This document shows positions 28,917 to 38,639 of a DNA stretch of 64,000 nt, one piece after another (within the stretch, counting starts at the first letter, position 1; each line of letters begins with the position of its first letter). Origin of the DNA: Pseudomonadota bacterium (GTDB lineage Bacteria; Pseudomonadota; Gammaproteobacteria; Burkholderiales; Burkholderiaceae_F); contig JAKAFN010000001.1 of assembly GCA_021825945.1 (NCBI GenBank), forward strand, positions 124,001 to 188,000. The letters are read 5' to 3'. The position numbers were made by a program, and so were the translations under genes. The notes beneath the pieces were generated by a model. That model was not told the DNA's origin, made no database searches, and saw only the letters and a list, made by a program, of their open reading frames with translations.

Positions 28917-31049
28917 GTGGACGTGTCATCGGATTCTGACGAAACGCGCGACCTTTCCTCCTATGACTCCGCATATGGCGAGGATGTCGCTGCGATTCTT
29001 GCCGACCCCGCGATCCAAGGCGTCGTCGCGGGCGCAACGGCACGGTTCGCCGAACGGTTCTACGACACCTTGTTCCACCGCGACAGCACGTCGCAGATCC
29101 TGTCCCGCCTGGAGCCGGCCGAGGTCTCGCACCTGAAACGGCGGTTCGCCCAGCATTTTGCGCTGTTGCTATCCCCGAACGTGACCAAGCATGCCCATTA
29201 TTCGTGGGCCCGGAAGATCGGGGTCGTGCACGAGCGCATCGGACTCGACCTGCCCACGCTGCTGGAAGCGTACCACTCCTATCAGGATGAGGTGCTCGCG
29301 CTGGTGCGGGCGTGGCTCCCCGGCGAAGCGCAATGCCGGCAGCGGGAAATCCTCGTTTCGGCCCTGTTGCGCCGGACCATGCTGGACATGGAGGCACAGA
29401 GCCTCAGTCACGACGAGGCGCACGGCAAGCTTTCCGCGATCATCTCCCGCCTCACCCGGTTGGTACGCGAAGCCGCCAATTCCGCCGATTTCTTGCAGGG
29501 GGGCGTCGATACCCTCGCCCGGGTCGATGGCGTGGATGTCTGCCTCGTCGCGCGTCCCGATGCCCGGGGGCTACTGCGTATCGAGGTGGTCAGCGGCGCG
29601 GCAGGAATCCGATATCTCGATACCCTAGGCGGCGCAGACTGTCCCCCGATGCGGGTGCGCGGCCGCGGAGGCGCGATCGCCGCCGGCACCATCGCGCATG
29701 CGTGGCGCGACGGGGTTCCGCAAGTGTGCGCGGCGATCTCCCTGGATGCGACTTGGGAGCCGTGGCAGGCGGCATTGGCGGATCTCTCGCTGCGCAGCGT
29801 AGCCGTGGTTCCGCTGATCGACGAGTCGGGGCAGTCGTTTTCGCTATTGCTGATGTTCAGTCGCTGGCCCAGCTTTTTCAATGCCATCGCGCGATGGGAC
29901 ATGCTGCGGCACGTCCAGCAGTTGCTCGGCCACGCGGCCGTACGCATCGAACACGGTGCGGTGCTCGCCGCGCCCCAGCGAGAGAGTTATCGCCGACGGC
30001 TCCGCGACGGTGCCGTCCGGATGCTGTATCAGCCCATCGTCGACCTGCAGGCGGGAACGGTCGGCCACCTCGAGGCGCTTGCCCGCCTGCATTCCTCCGA
30101 AGGCACGATGATTTCCCCGGGCGATTTCCTACCGGCCCTGGGCAACAACGATCTATTGCAGTTGTTCGAAATCGGCCTGCAGCACGTCTGCCGGGATCTT
30201 CATGCATGGGGCGAAAGCGGCAGCGAATGGGAACCGTCGATATCCATCAATCTGCCTGCCCACGCAATCACGGATGACGCCTATCGCGATGTGCTGATCG
30301 AAACGGTGGCCAAGGCAGGGATTGCACCGGAGCGGATCCATCTCGAAGTTCTGGAAACGCAGGATTGCGTTGCCTTCGATGAACGAAAAGACCACATCAT
30401 GGCCCTGCGCAAAATGGGGTTCCGGGTCGTCCAGGATGACCTGGGTTCTGGCCATAGCTCCCTGTTGCGTATGAATGCGATTCCGTTCGATGGGGTGAAG
30501 ATCGACCAGGGCTTGGTGCGCAGCGCATTCGAAGACCCGAGTCGTGCGCTCGAATTCATCTGCCATCTCACGGCCCTCGCAAGAAATTTCGGCATCACCG
30601 TCACCGTCGAGGGGTTGGAGGATCCGGCGCTGGTCGAGGCCGCGGCCGTGCTCGGGGCGGAGCTGGGGCAGGGATACGCGATTTCCCGGCCGATTCCGGC
30701 GGCGGAGGTCCTGCAATGGCGGGCGCGGTTCCGCTGGAACATCGATCCCAAGAACCCCCGCACACCGCTGGGCGCGTTTGCCGGATATCTGCTCTGGAGG
30801 CAGCAGCACAAGGCCCTGGAGCATTGGCCGGAGTTGATCGGGCATTTCGTCCGTTTTCCGTGCGCGGTCCAGCGCTATATCGATTACCACGGCCTCCACG
30901 GTTCGGCGCTGGACGAATTGCTCAAGGAGAACCACGCCGTGGCATCGCAGGGGGCGGCAGACCCGGAGTTTCTGCGGACCGGCCGCGATCTGAAGGTCCT
31001 GCTTGGACAGCACTGGCGGCAGCAAAGGGCGATCGAAATGACCGCGTGA
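28917..31049 (+). CDS. Globin-coupled EAL phosphodiesterase (globin-GAF-like-EAL)
   Basis: A 710-residue soluble protein, GTG start at 28917 with GGAG six bases ahead. Residues about 15-165 form a globin-coupled sensor domain; ARKIGVVHERIGL places a proximal heme histidine at H105. Residues about 175-345 look like a GAF domain. The EAL domain spans about 360-600 with all catalytic residues visible: E386-A-L388, N445, E477, D507/D508, K528, E565 and Q585, so it should hydrolyse c-di-GMP. No GGDEF domain is present. A roughly 100-residue C-terminal extension starts near TPLGAFAGYLLWRQQ and is unassigned. Heme-bound oxygen or NO probably tunes the activity. Confidence 0.9.
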   Translation: MDVSSDSDETRDLSSYDSAYGEDVAAILADPAIQGVVAGATARFAERFYDTLFHRDSTSQILSRLEPAEVSHLKRRFAQHFALLLSPNVTKHAHYSWARKIGVVHERIGLDLPTLLEAYHSYQDEVLALVRAWLPGEAQCRQREILVSALLRRTMLDMEAQSLSHDEAHGKLSAIISRLTRLVREAANSADFLQGGVDTLARVDGVDVCLVARPDARGLLRIEVVSGAAGIRYLDTLGGADCPPMRVRGRGGAIAAGTIAHAWRDGVPQVCAAISLDATWEPWQAALADLSLRSVAVVPLIDESGQSFSLLLMFSRWPSFFNAIARWDMLRHVQQLLGHAAVRIEHGAVLAAPQRESYRRRLRDGAVRMLYQPIVDLQAGTVGHLEALARLHSSEGTMISPGDFLPALGNNDLLQLFEIGLQHVCRDLHAWGESGSEWEPSISINLPAHAITDDAYRDVLIETVAKAGIAPERIHLEVLETQDCVAFDERKDHIMALRKMGFRVVQDDLGSGHSSLLRMNAIPFDGVKIDQGLVRSAFEDPSRALEFICHLTALARNFGITVTVEGLEDPALVEAAAVLGAELGQGYAISRPIPAAEVLQWRARFRWNIDPKNPRTPLGAFAGYLLWRQQHKALEHWPELIGHFVRFPCAVQRYIDYHGLHGSALDELLKENHAVASQGAADPEFLRTGRDLKVLLGQHWRQQRAIEMTA

Positions 31050-31055
31050 AGCGTC

Positions 31056-31089
31056 GCCGGCGTTCCCCGTTCGGGGTGCCGACGCCGGC
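31056..31089. terminator. Nested hairpin between convergent genes
   Basis: GCCGGCGT (31056-31063) pairs with ACGCCGGC (31082-31089), and CCCCG-TT-CGGGG nests inside. It fills most of the 58-base gap between the EAL gene and the opposing phosphoesterase, and may stop transcription from both sides. There is no U-run. Confidence 0.4.
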
Positions 31090-31107
31090 CGGTGTCGGAC
31101 CAGCCCC

Positions 31108-32391
31108 TCAGCGAACCGGAGGAATTGCGGTCAGGGCCGGTCCTGCGCCGAAGATGTCGCGGATCGGCCGCAGGTTCGCGAGTTCCTGGTGCGCGTCCGT
31201 TCCGCCGTGGGACTGCGCGAACTCTTTGCGGAATCGGTCCAGGTCGGCGTGCATCGCAAGCATCGTGGCGAGCACGTTGAGGTGATCGGACGGTTCGGCA
31301 TATCGTCCCGGCTTGATCATCGGACCGTAAAAGACGGTCGGGATCGGCGTGATGCCCTCTTTGTACGGATTGTGGCGGATCGTGTCCTTCCCGCCGCCGT
31401 CTTCGTCGAAGGTAAGAATGAGCAGCGCGTTGTGCCGCATTGCCCATTGCGCATACGGGCGGATGTTTCGCCGCAGCCATTGGTCGGCGTCGCGCAGCGA
31501 TCCGTCGTGGGCGTCGTGTGCGAGATTGGGAATGACGATGCTCACCGTGGGCAGGTGTTCGAATCCGAGCGGTTTCCCCCGTTCGTCGATGGCGAATCCG
31601 CGGTAGCGCTTGCCGGTATGCGGGTCGATCGTGGCATCGAACCCCAGATTGATCGACTCCGGCAAAACGAACCGCCGCCGGGTCGCTGCCGGCCTGCCGG
31701 CAAAATCGATCCAGTTGATCATCGGATTGTGCTTGCGCGCGTAGCGCTCGATACCGGTGCCGAACAGGTCGCCGTCGAATCCGGGGTAGGGCAGCGTTTC
31801 GGAAAAGGTCGCGAACGTTCCGCCATGCGCGCGCACCGCCGCCCCGAGATTCGGTGTTGTAAAGGGGCGCAGGGCCGCCGGAATCATTCGGTCGCCGATT
31901 CCGGTGGGAACGTGAAAGGCCGGAAAGCGCAGATGCGCGCCGTCCGGCGCGTTGGTGGCAATGCCCCGGTACGGATATTCCCGGTACGTGGCGGCGGCTT
32001 CGAAGTATGAAGGCGTCACGCCTTGATTGTTGCCGGAGGTCAGGTAGAGGTAGTTGGGCTGACTGGGACGTGCGGGCAAGGGGTGCCCGAATCCTCGGGG
32101 AATGACGCCGTACGGCGTTTGTCCGAATGTGGCCCCGGTCATTTGGGCGCCATGCTCCGCGATGGCGTTGTAGAACGGCATGTCCGGGTTGCCGTATACC
32201 TGGGATGCCGAATGATTTTCCAGGATTACGATCACCGTGTGAGACGGCGTCGGCAGGGGGGCGGCCCGGCTGCTCAGGGGGACCGCCGTTCCCAGGAATA
32301 CGAACAGCCGGAGCGCGATCAGCGCGGCGCTCCAGGGTGCAGGGCAGCGCCGCACCGGCGCGGTGGCGGCGGGTGAGCGATCGGATTGCAC
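31108..32391 (-). CDS. Secreted phosphoesterase (phospholipase C / acid phosphatase family)
   Basis: A 427-residue protein of the alkaline-phosphatase-like phosphoesterase family. Metal-binding landmarks are TVIVILENHSASQVYGN near the N-terminus, then LILTFDEDGGGKDTIRHNP and SDHLNVLATML near the C-terminus. An N-terminal signal (ALIALRLFVFLGTAVPLSSRAAP) predicts export. GTG 32391 is chosen because AAAGGAG lies five bases upstream. The members include acid phosphatases and phospholipases, so the substrate is open. It is transcribed alone, divergent from pyk over 94 bases. Confidence 0.85.
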   Translation of the reverse strand: MQSDRSPAATAPVRRCPAPWSAALIALRLFVFLGTAVPLSSRAAPLPTPSHTVIVILENHSASQVYGNPDMPFYNAIAEHGAQMTGATFGQTPYGVIPRGFGHPLPARPSQPNYLYLTSGNNQGVTPSYFEAAATYREYPYRGIATNAPDGAHLRFPAFHVPTGIGDRMIPAALRPFTTPNLGAAVRAHGGTFATFSETLPYPGFDGDLFGTGIERYARKHNPMINWIDFAGRPAATRRRFVLPESINLGFDATIDPHTGKRYRGFAIDERGKPLGFEHLPTVSIVIPNLAHDAHDGSLRDADQWLRRNIRPYAQWAMRHNALLILTFDEDGGGKDTIRHNPYKEGITPIPTVFYGPMIKPGRYAEPSDHLNVLATMLAMHADLDRFRKEFAQSHGGTDAHQELANLRPIRDIFGAGPALTAIPPVR

Positions 32392-32485
32392 GGAGGCTCC
32401 TTTCGGTTGCGGACGCGCGAAAAACGGCGATTATGCGGTACGGCGCTGCCGGGGCGCGTACAATCCGCATCTTCCTCTGAATCGA

Positions 32486-33955
32486 ATGTCCATGCGCAGA
32501 AATCGCAACGCCAAGATCGTCGCCACGCTCGGCCCCGCCAGTTCCACTGAAGAGATCATCCGTAACTTGTTCGTCGCCGGCGTCGACGTATTCCGGCTGA
32601 ATTTCAGTCACGGTTCACACGGCGAACACAAGGAGCGGTACGACATCGTCCGCCGGATCAGCCAGGAGTTCGGCCGCCCGATCGCCATCCTCGGCGATCT
32701 GCAGGGTCCCAAGCTGCGCGTGGGCAAGTTCGCGGAAGGCGCCATCATGCTCGAGCCGGACGCGATGTTTCGGCTGGACCTGGATTCCGCCGATGGCGAT
32801 GCGCGGCGCGTCAATCTTCCACATCCGGAGATCTTTGCGGCGCTGGTTCGCGATGCGACCCTCCTGCTCGATGACGGTCGCCTGGAGTTGCGGGTCGAAG
32901 AGCACGGTCCGGATTTCGCCAATACCCGCGTGGTGGTCGGCGGGCGCCTGAGCGACCGCAAGGGCGTGAACGTTCCGGGCGTGGTGCTCCCGATCTCCCC
33001 GCTCACGGAAAAGGACCGGCGCGACCTGCAATATGCGCTGGACCTGGGCGTCGACTGGATCGCGCTGTCGTTCGTGCAGCGGCCGGAAGACGTACTGGAA
33101 GCGCGCGCGCTCATCGGCGATCGAGCGCTCATCATGACCAAGCTGGAAAAGCCCTCGGCCATCGACCGGCTCGACGAGATCGTCGCCGTATCCGATGCGA
33201 TCATGGTTGCGCGGGGAGATCTCGGCGTCGAGATGCCGCCGGAGCGGGTGCCGATCCTGCAGCGCTCGATCGTGCGCGTGAGCCGCCGCGAGGGCAAGCC
33301 GGTGGTCGTCGCGACCCAGATGCTGGAATCGATGACCGCCAGCCCGGTTCCGACCCGTGCGGAAGCGTCGGACGTTGCCAGTGCGATCTTCCAGGGCGCC
33401 GATGCCGTCATGCTGTCCGCCGAATCCGCCGCTGGAAAATATCCGGTCGAGGCGGTGACGATCATGGATCGGATCATCACCCAGGTGGAAGGGGATCCGC
33501 AGTACCGGGCGCTGCTCGATGCGGATCACCAGAAGGCCTCGTCCACCGTCGCCGACGCCGTGTGCGCGGCGCTGGGGCAGATGGCGCATATCGTGTCGGC
33601 CAAGACCGTCATCACCTACACCGCTTCCGGCGCGTCGGCATTGCGCGCGGCCCGGCAGCGTCCGGACGCTCCCATTCTGTCGCTCACGCCCAGCCCGCGC
33701 ACCGCGCAGCGCCTGGCGGTGGTCTGGGGGGTGCATTCGCTGCGCAGCACCGGAGCCCCGGACGTCATCACGATGACCGATCTGGCGTGCCGCGCCGCAT
33801 TGCAGGAAGGGTTCGCCTCGGTCGGGGATTACGTCGTGATCGCGGCCGGTGTCCCCTTCGGCCAGTCGGGCACGACCAATCTGCTTCGGGTTGCCAAAGT
33901 GGGGCCGGATGGTGCGGACGACGGCGGGTTGGCATCGGAACCGGTGCGCCGGTAA
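32486..33955 (+). CDS. pyk: Pyruvate kinase
   Basis: Converts phosphoenolpyruvate and ADP to pyruvate and ATP, the last step of glycolysis. It is 489 residues from the ATG at 32486 (a second ATG at 32492 is possible). Signature segments are RNAKIVATLGPASS, FRLNFSHGSHGEH, the catalytic lysine in ALIMTKLEKPSAIDRL, and MVARGDLGVEMP. The B domain and the C-terminal allosteric domain are complete. A TACAAT at 32459-32464 may be the -10, without a clear -35. gltX follows 21 bases after the stop. Confidence 0.96.
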   Translation: MSMRRNRNAKIVATLGPASSTEEIIRNLFVAGVDVFRLNFSHGSHGEHKERYDIVRRISQEFGRPIAILGDLQGPKLRVGKFAEGAIMLEPDAMFRLDLDSADGDARRVNLPHPEIFAALVRDATLLLDDGRLELRVEEHGPDFANTRVVVGGRLSDRKGVNVPGVVLPISPLTEKDRRDLQYALDLGVDWIALSFVQRPEDVLEARALIGDRALIMTKLEKPSAIDRLDEIVAVSDAIMVARGDLGVEMPPERVPILQRSIVRVSRREGKPVVVATQMLESMTASPVPTRAEASDVASAIFQGADAVMLSAESAAGKYPVEAVTIMDRIITQVEGDPQYRALLDADHQKASSTVADAVCAALGQMAHIVSAKTVITYTASGASALRAARQRPDAPILSLTPSPRTAQRLAVVWGVHSLRSTGAPDVITMTDLACRAALQEGFASVGDYVVIAAGVPFGQSGTTNLLRVAKVGPDGADDGGLASEPVRR

Positions 33956-33976
33956 TTCCGCACGGGACGGGTCGGC

Positions 33977-35398
33977 ATGACATCGACGGTGCGCACCCGG
34001 ATTGCCCCCAGCCCGACGGGCATGTTGCATCTCGGAACGGCCCGCACGGCGCTGTTCAGCTGGGCATTCGCCCGCCACCACGGCGGCTCCTTCATTCTGC
34101 GGATCGAGGATACGGACCTCGAACGCTCGACCGAGGAGGCCGTGCAGGTCATCCTCGACAGCATGAAGTGGCTTGGCCTCGAATACGACGAGGGGCCGTT
34201 CCGCCAGACCGACCGCCTGCCACGCTATCGGGAAGTGATCGAGCGACTGCTCGCGGAAGGCAAGGCGTACCCGTGCTACGCGACCCGCGAGGAACTCGAC
34301 GCCCTGCGCGCCGACCAGACCGCGCGCGGCGAGAAGCCGCGCTACGACGGCCGCTGGCGCCCCGAACGCGCGCAGGGGAAGACGCCGCCGGACGGTGTTG
34401 CACCGGTGATCCGCTTCCGCACGCCCGACACCGGGGAGGTATGGTGGAACGATCTCGTCAAGGGGCCGATCCATATCGCCAATGCGGAGCTGGATGATCT
34501 CGTCATTGCACGCGGCGATGGCGTGCCTACCTACAACTTCGCGGTGGTCGTCGACGATATCGACATGGGGATCACCCACGTCCTGCGTGGCGACGACCAC
34601 GTCAACAACACGCCGCGGCAGATCAACATCTATCGCGCGATCCTTGGCGAGGACGCCGCGCTGCCGCGCTTCGGCCATCTGTCGATGATTCTCGGCCCCG
34701 ACGGCCAGAAGCTCTCCAAGCGCCATGGCGCGGTGAGTGTGCTGCAGTATGAAGAGGACGGGTTCCTGCCCGAGGCGCTGTTCAACTATCTCGCTCGGCT
34801 GGGCTGGAGCCACGGCGACGCGGAGAAGTTCGGGCGCGAAGAGCTCGTCCAGTGGTTCGACCTGGAGCACGTCAACCGCGCGCCGGCGCAGTACGACATC
34901 AACAAGCTGCTCTGGTTGAACGGCGAATACTTGAAGGAGGCCGAAGCCCCGCGCTTGGCGTCCTTGACGGCATCGCGTCTGCGGACGCACGGGATCGATG
35001 CGGATCAGCCGGGTTGCGGGCCGCGGTTGGACGCCGTGGTGACGCTGTATAGGGGGCGTGTCCGGACCCTCAACGAACTGGCGGACGAAGCGATGCTCTT
35101 CTATCGCGACCCCCAGGTGCATGCGGACCTGCTGCGCGAACATATCCAGGGCTCGGTTCGCGATTCCCTGCAGGCGTTTGCGCGCGCCGCGGAAGAGGCC
35201 GGTTCGTGGGAGCGTGCCGCGATCAGCGAGCAGATCAAGCGGGTGCTCGTCGAGTTCGGCCTGAAGATGCCACAGTTCGCCATCCCCCTGCGGGTCGCCG
35301 TCAGCGGCCGGACGCAGACGCCGTCCATCGATGCGGTGCTGGAACTGTTGGGACGGGAGGCGACGGTGCGCCGCGTGCGCGCGGCCTTGGCAGCCTAG
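33977..35398 (+). CDS. gltX: Glutamyl-tRNA synthetase
   Basis: Class I synthetase for glutamate, 473 residues. The HIGH element reads GMLHLGTAR and the KMSKS element is [25 protein letters not shown] and [10 protein letters not shown] are hallmark N-terminal segments, and [18 protein letters not shown] marks the GlxRS type. A cysteine-bearing zinc region of the E. coli type is not apparent. Start ATG 33977 follows GGGACGGG. The stop abuts the tRNA promoter, and a tRNA-Glu, its substrate, is encoded 190 bases downstream. Confidence 0.97.
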   Translation: MTSTVRTRIAPSPTGMLHLGTARTALFSWAFARHHGGSFILRIEDTDLERSTEEAVQVILDSMKWLGLEYDEGPFRQTDRLPRYREVIERLLAEGKAYPCYATREELDALRADQTARGEKPRYDGRWRPERAQGKTPPDGVAPVIRFRTPDTGEVWWNDLVKGPIHIANAELDDLVIARGDGVPTYNFAVVVDDIDMGITHVLRGDDHVNNTPRQINIYRAILGEDAALPRFGHLSMILGPDGQKLSKRHGAVSVLQYEEDGFLPEALFNYLARLGWSHGDAEKFGREELVQWFDLEHVNRAPAQYDINKLLWLNGEYLKEAEAPRLASLTASRLRTHGIDADQPGCGPRLDAVVTLYRGRVRTLNELADEAMLFYRDPQVHADLLREHIQGSVRDSLQAFARAAEEAGSWERAAISEQIKRVLVEFGLKMPQFAIPLRVAVSGRTQTPSIDAVLELLGREATVRRVRAALAA

Positions 35399-35428
35399 TT
35401 GCGAACCTTGGGGAACCCTGCGTATAAT
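35399..35428 (+). promoter_or_regulatory. Promoter of the tRNA-Ala/tRNA-Glu unit
   Basis: TTGCGA (35399-35404) and a perfect TATAAT (35423-35428) are 18 bases apart. The GC-rich GCGCGG just after the -10 is typical of stringently controlled stable-RNA promoters. The -35 begins immediately after the gltX stop codon. Confidence 0.75.
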
Positions 35429-35443
35429 GCGCGGTTCCCGCGT

Positions 35444-35519
<76 letters not shown>

Positions 35520-35525
35520 CGTACG

Positions 35526-35551
35526 GCTTCCGGAATCTCCATTCCGGAAGC
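35526..35551 (+). other. Perfect inverted repeat between the two tRNAs
   Basis: GCTTCCGGAAT (35526-35536) and ATTCCGGAAGC (35541-35551) give an 11-bp stem with a four-base loop CTCC. It lies in the 65-base spacer between tRNA-Ala and tRNA-Glu. With no U-run and no new promoter visible before tRNA-Glu, a processing or insulating hairpin is more likely than a terminator. Confidence 0.6.
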
Positions 35552-35584
35552 GGTGGAAAGAAAGACGGAAAGACTGTTTGCCGG

Positions 35585-35660
35585 GTCCCCATCGTCTAGA
35601 GGCCTAGGACACGACCCTTTCACGGTTGTAACAGGGGTTCGAATCCCCTTGGGGACGCCA
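35585..35660 (+). tRNA. tRNA-Glu(TTC)
   Basis: A 76-base cloverleaf with encoded CCA. GTCCCCA pairs with TGGGGAC, the anticodon arm CGACC-CTTTCAC-GGTTG gives TTC, and the T arm AGGGG-TTCGAAT-CCCCT is canonical. The discriminator is G. The CGGGG/CCCCG stem about 60 bases downstream is the nearest termination candidate. Confidence 0.95.
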
Positions 35661-35774
35661 CCACGTCAGACCCGGTACGGTTCGACGTCGCGGCGACATG
35701 GTAGCGGAGCGGGGTCTCCCCGAAAGGCAAGGCATCGGGTGACTGTCGGGGGCCTTCGACGTTGAACGGAACCC

Positions 35775-36704
35775 ATGCAGACCGCATACATCACGCATCC
35801 TGCCTGCCTGAAGCATGAAATGGGTGCCGGTCACCCTGAGTCTCCTGCGCGCATCCAGGCGATCGAGGACCAGTTGATCGCATCGCGCGTGTACGATTTT
35901 CTGCAGCATCACGAAGCTCCGCCCGCCACCTTTGCGCAACTGGCACGGGTTCATGACGCGGCCTACATTCGAGAAATCGATGCGGCGCGGCCTGTGCGGG
36001 GCCTGCGGATGCTCGATCCCGATACGTGGATGAATCCTGATACCTGGGAGGCGGCGCTGCGCGCCGCCGGCGCGGTCGTCCTGGGGGTCGATCTGGTTCT
36101 GTCGGGCCAGGCCGAAAACGCGTTTTGCTGTGTGCGTCCTCCGGGCCACCATGCCGGCCGCAGCGGAGCGATGGGGTTTTGCATTTTCAACAACGTTGCG
36201 GTTGGGGTGGCGCACGCTTTGGAACATCACGACGTCGAACGCGTGGCGATCGTCGACTTCGATGTGCATCACGGAAACGGTACCGAGGACATCTTCCGCG
36301 ATGATCCGCGGGTGATGTTTTGCTCGAGCTTTCAGCATCCTTTTTATCCGTATCTGGGCGCGGACGGTGCCAGCGACCACATCATCCCGGCGCCCTTACC
36401 TGCACATGCCGATGGCAGGGCATTCCGCGCGGCGGTCACGGAACGATTCGTTCCGGCACTCGACGGATTCGCGCCGCGGATGGTGTTCGTGTCTGCCGGG
36501 TTCGACGCGCACCGGGATGACGAAATGAGCAGCATCCGATTGGTGGAGGATGATTACGCATGGGTGACACGCCAACTCATGGAGATCGCCGCAAAACATG
36601 CGGGAGGGCGCATCGTTTCCGCATTGGAAGGGGGATATGCGCTGAAGGCCTTGGGTCGCAGCGCAGCGGAGCATATCAAGGTGTTGTCCGGGGGCGTCCT
36701 GTGA
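35775..36704 (+). CDS. Histone-deacetylase-family (class II type) deacetylase
   Basis: A 309-residue zinc hydrolase of the arginase/HDAC fold. The catalytic dyad is in RPPGHHAGRSGAMGF, zinc ligands in VDFDVHHGNGTEDIF (Asp and His) and SAGFDAHRDDEMS (Asp), and the C-terminal LEGGYALKALGRSAAEH completes the pocket. Bacterial members deacetylate polyamines, acetoin-related compounds or acyl-lysines; the substrate here is unknown. Start ATG 35775 has only a weak ACGGAA upstream. The last 42 bases before the opposing patatin gene hold no clear terminator. Confidence 0.92.
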   Translation: MQTAYITHPACLKHEMGAGHPESPARIQAIEDQLIASRVYDFLQHHEAPPATFAQLARVHDAAYIREIDAARPVRGLRMLDPDTWMNPDTWEAALRAAGAVVLGVDLVLSGQAENAFCCVRPPGHHAGRSGAMGFCIFNNVAVGVAHALEHHDVERVAIVDFDVHHGNGTEDIFRDDPRVMFCSSFQHPFYPYLGADGASDHIIPAPLPAHADGRAFRAAVTERFVPALDGFAPRMVFVSAGFDAHRDDEMSSIRLVEDDYAWVTRQLMEIAAKHAGGRIVSALEGGYALKALGRSAAEHIKVLSGGVL

Positions 36705-36746
36705 TCCGCCGATGATCGACGCGATGTACGGCGCGGTCGTCGCGCG

Positions 36747-38162
36747 TCATGGATCGATTGCGGGATGTTCATCCGATGGTTTCCGCGCTTGCGTACCATG
36801 GCTTGCGACAACGATCTCATCGGCGGGGCAAGGCACGAGGCCTCCCGGTCGCAGCGTGCCTTGTTGCGCGACGGCATCGAGAACGTCGACCGCGTCGGAC
36901 CAGATCTGTCCGTCGGCAGCGCATCGCTCGCCATATTCGAACAACGCTTGCATGCTCGATGGGTTCATATCCAGCGGAGAAGGCAGCGGGTAGGCCGCGG
37001 GGACTTCGGTGATCTGCAGTCTCATCGTCTGCTTCTTGGCAAACGTGTATGCAAGTTCCACCCGCGCGCGGATGTCGCTGTTCAACCCCGCGGCGACGCT
37101 GCGCTTGACGATCGAGACGGCCCGCATCGGCGTCGTTTTATCGGCATCGCGAAGCTGGCCGTTCACGATTACATAGATGTTCCCGCCGTGCAGGGACGCA
37201 AGGGTGACGGGCATGATCGACACCATTTCCGGCGCAAAAAGAAACGGTGCTGTCGTGCCGCCGTCGACGTGCATTTCGTCGAACATCTTGCCCGCGGATT
37301 CGACCCGGATCAGGACGGGAGGAAACACGCCGGGGACGCTGGCCGAAGCTACCAGTACGTTGCGGAACAACGTGCGCGCCGCCGCGCCACCCCGCATGGC
37401 GATGGCTCCCATATTCCAGACCACCAATTGCTCCGTATCCAGATTGGTCGTCGCGACCAACAGCAGGCGCCCTTTTTTCGCTTCCGCCGCCACGGCCCGC
37501 AACAAGTCATCGGTCACGAATCCATTGACCAGGTTTTCAAGGGGTTCGCCCCGAAAGGCGCTGATGCTGAACAAGGAGCCGAGCCACCCGAAGCTCCGAG
37601 CCTGCATGAGTCCGCGCGAGCGCTCGCCGGAGAACGCCTTTCGCAGCTCGCCGTCCCACTTCGCCCCAAGAAACGCCAACGGCGCAATCAGCGCTCCGCC
37701 GCTCACGCCGGTCACGATTTGGAATGGGGGGCGCCTGCCGGTCCCATTCCATCCGATCAGGACCCCCGCACCGAACGCCGCGCCGCTGCCTCCCCCCGAG
37801 ATCACGAGGATGTTCACCGGGGCGCCGTCGCCGGATCGCTTCGCACCGGTCAATCTGGCCGACGCCGCATGCACGAAGTTGCTCCAGGTCGTTTCGCCGA
37901 CCCAGCGCACGGTGGATGGGAATCCCGGCGGCGCGGCGTCCAGGTGCTGCGGAAAAGGCGATTCTTTGCGGGGCATGCCTGCGCAGCCGGCGAGCAGGAA
38001 GACGCCCAGGGCGCCAGCGAAAACGGCGGCGCTCGTTCTGCGCCCCCTCCCTCGGCCCCGGACGGTTGCGCCCGGCAACCACGGACGCAAGCTCGGTTGC
38101 GGCGACGGGCCGAAACGATCGCACAAACGCGGGAGCGCGCGTCGAGTCGGTTTCGAGACCAT
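36747..38162 (-). CDS. Patatin-like phospholipase, predicted lipoprotein
   Basis: A 471-residue serine hydrolase of the patatin family. The oxyanion loop is VISGGGSGAAFGAG, the nucleophile elbow TGVSGGALIAP (GxSxG), and the catalytic aspartate lies in HVDGGTTAPFL. A hydrophobic stretch ending FLLAGC60 is a lipobox, so the mature protein is probably attached to the outer membrane. The N-terminal region before the lipobox is unusually long and basic from the ATG at 38162, and no better start or ribosome binding site could be found, so the true start is uncertain. It is transcribed alone. Confidence 0.87.
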   Translation of the reverse strand: MVSKPTRRALPRLCDRFGPSPQPSLRPWLPGATVRGRGRGRRTSAAVFAGALGVFLLAGCAGMPRKESPFPQHLDAAPPGFPSTVRWVGETTWSNFVHAASARLTGAKRSGDGAPVNILVISGGGSGAAFGAGVLIGWNGTGRRPPFQIVTGVSGGALIAPLAFLGAKWDGELRKAFSGERSRGLMQARSFGWLGSLFSISAFRGEPLENLVNGFVTDDLLRAVAAEAKKGRLLLVATTNLDTEQLVVWNMGAIAMRGGAAARTLFRNVLVASASVPGVFPPVLIRVESAGKMFDEMHVDGGTTAPFLFAPEMVSIMPVTLASLHGGNIYVIVNGQLRDADKTTPMRAVSIVKRSVAAGLNSDIRARVELAYTFAKKQTMRLQITEVPAAYPLPSPLDMNPSSMQALFEYGERCAADGQIWSDAVDVLDAVAQQGTLRPGGLVPCPADEIVVASHGTQARKPSDEHPAIDP

Positions 38163-38639
38163 GGCGGAATTGTAAAGTCGCCCCCGACACTGCATCCGCC
38201 GGATCGGCGATACAGATCAAGCGCTTCGCGAGGTTCGCCATGTGTGGCCCCGGGCGTGCCCGATGGCAATGTCGACGACGGCACGGATCGTCCGGTCCAT
38301 GGGGTTATCGGTTCGCGGCCGACGCAGAATGATTCGCAACCGCGGTAATCTCTCGTTTTCCGGAGCCGATGAAGGAATCCCGGGGCGGAGAAATGACGCA
38401 AAGCGGGCCGACGGACCGACGTCTCCACATGCGTTACCGCACGGCCGGGCGCGGCCGGTGAATTGCGATCCCCTCCGGGGTTCCGGTCGAATTCGAACTC
38501 CTGGATATTGCTTCGTGGGGATGTCGCTTCGGGTTCCCCGTCCATTCCCGTCCGCACACGCGGTGCGATGCGCGTTTCGGTGCTGTGCGGGGGGCGTCCG
38601 ATCACCGTGGAGGCCCGCGGCGCTACACTCGGGGCGGAA
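38163..38639. other. 477-base intergenic region without a convincing gene
   Basis: This lies between the divergent patatin and TlpA-fusion genes. Open frames exist on both strands, but their translations look like antisense or random high-GC sequence and none has a good ribosome binding site. TACACT at 38624-38629, 11 bases before the TlpA-fusion start, could be a -10. Nothing else is recognised. Confidence 0.4.
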
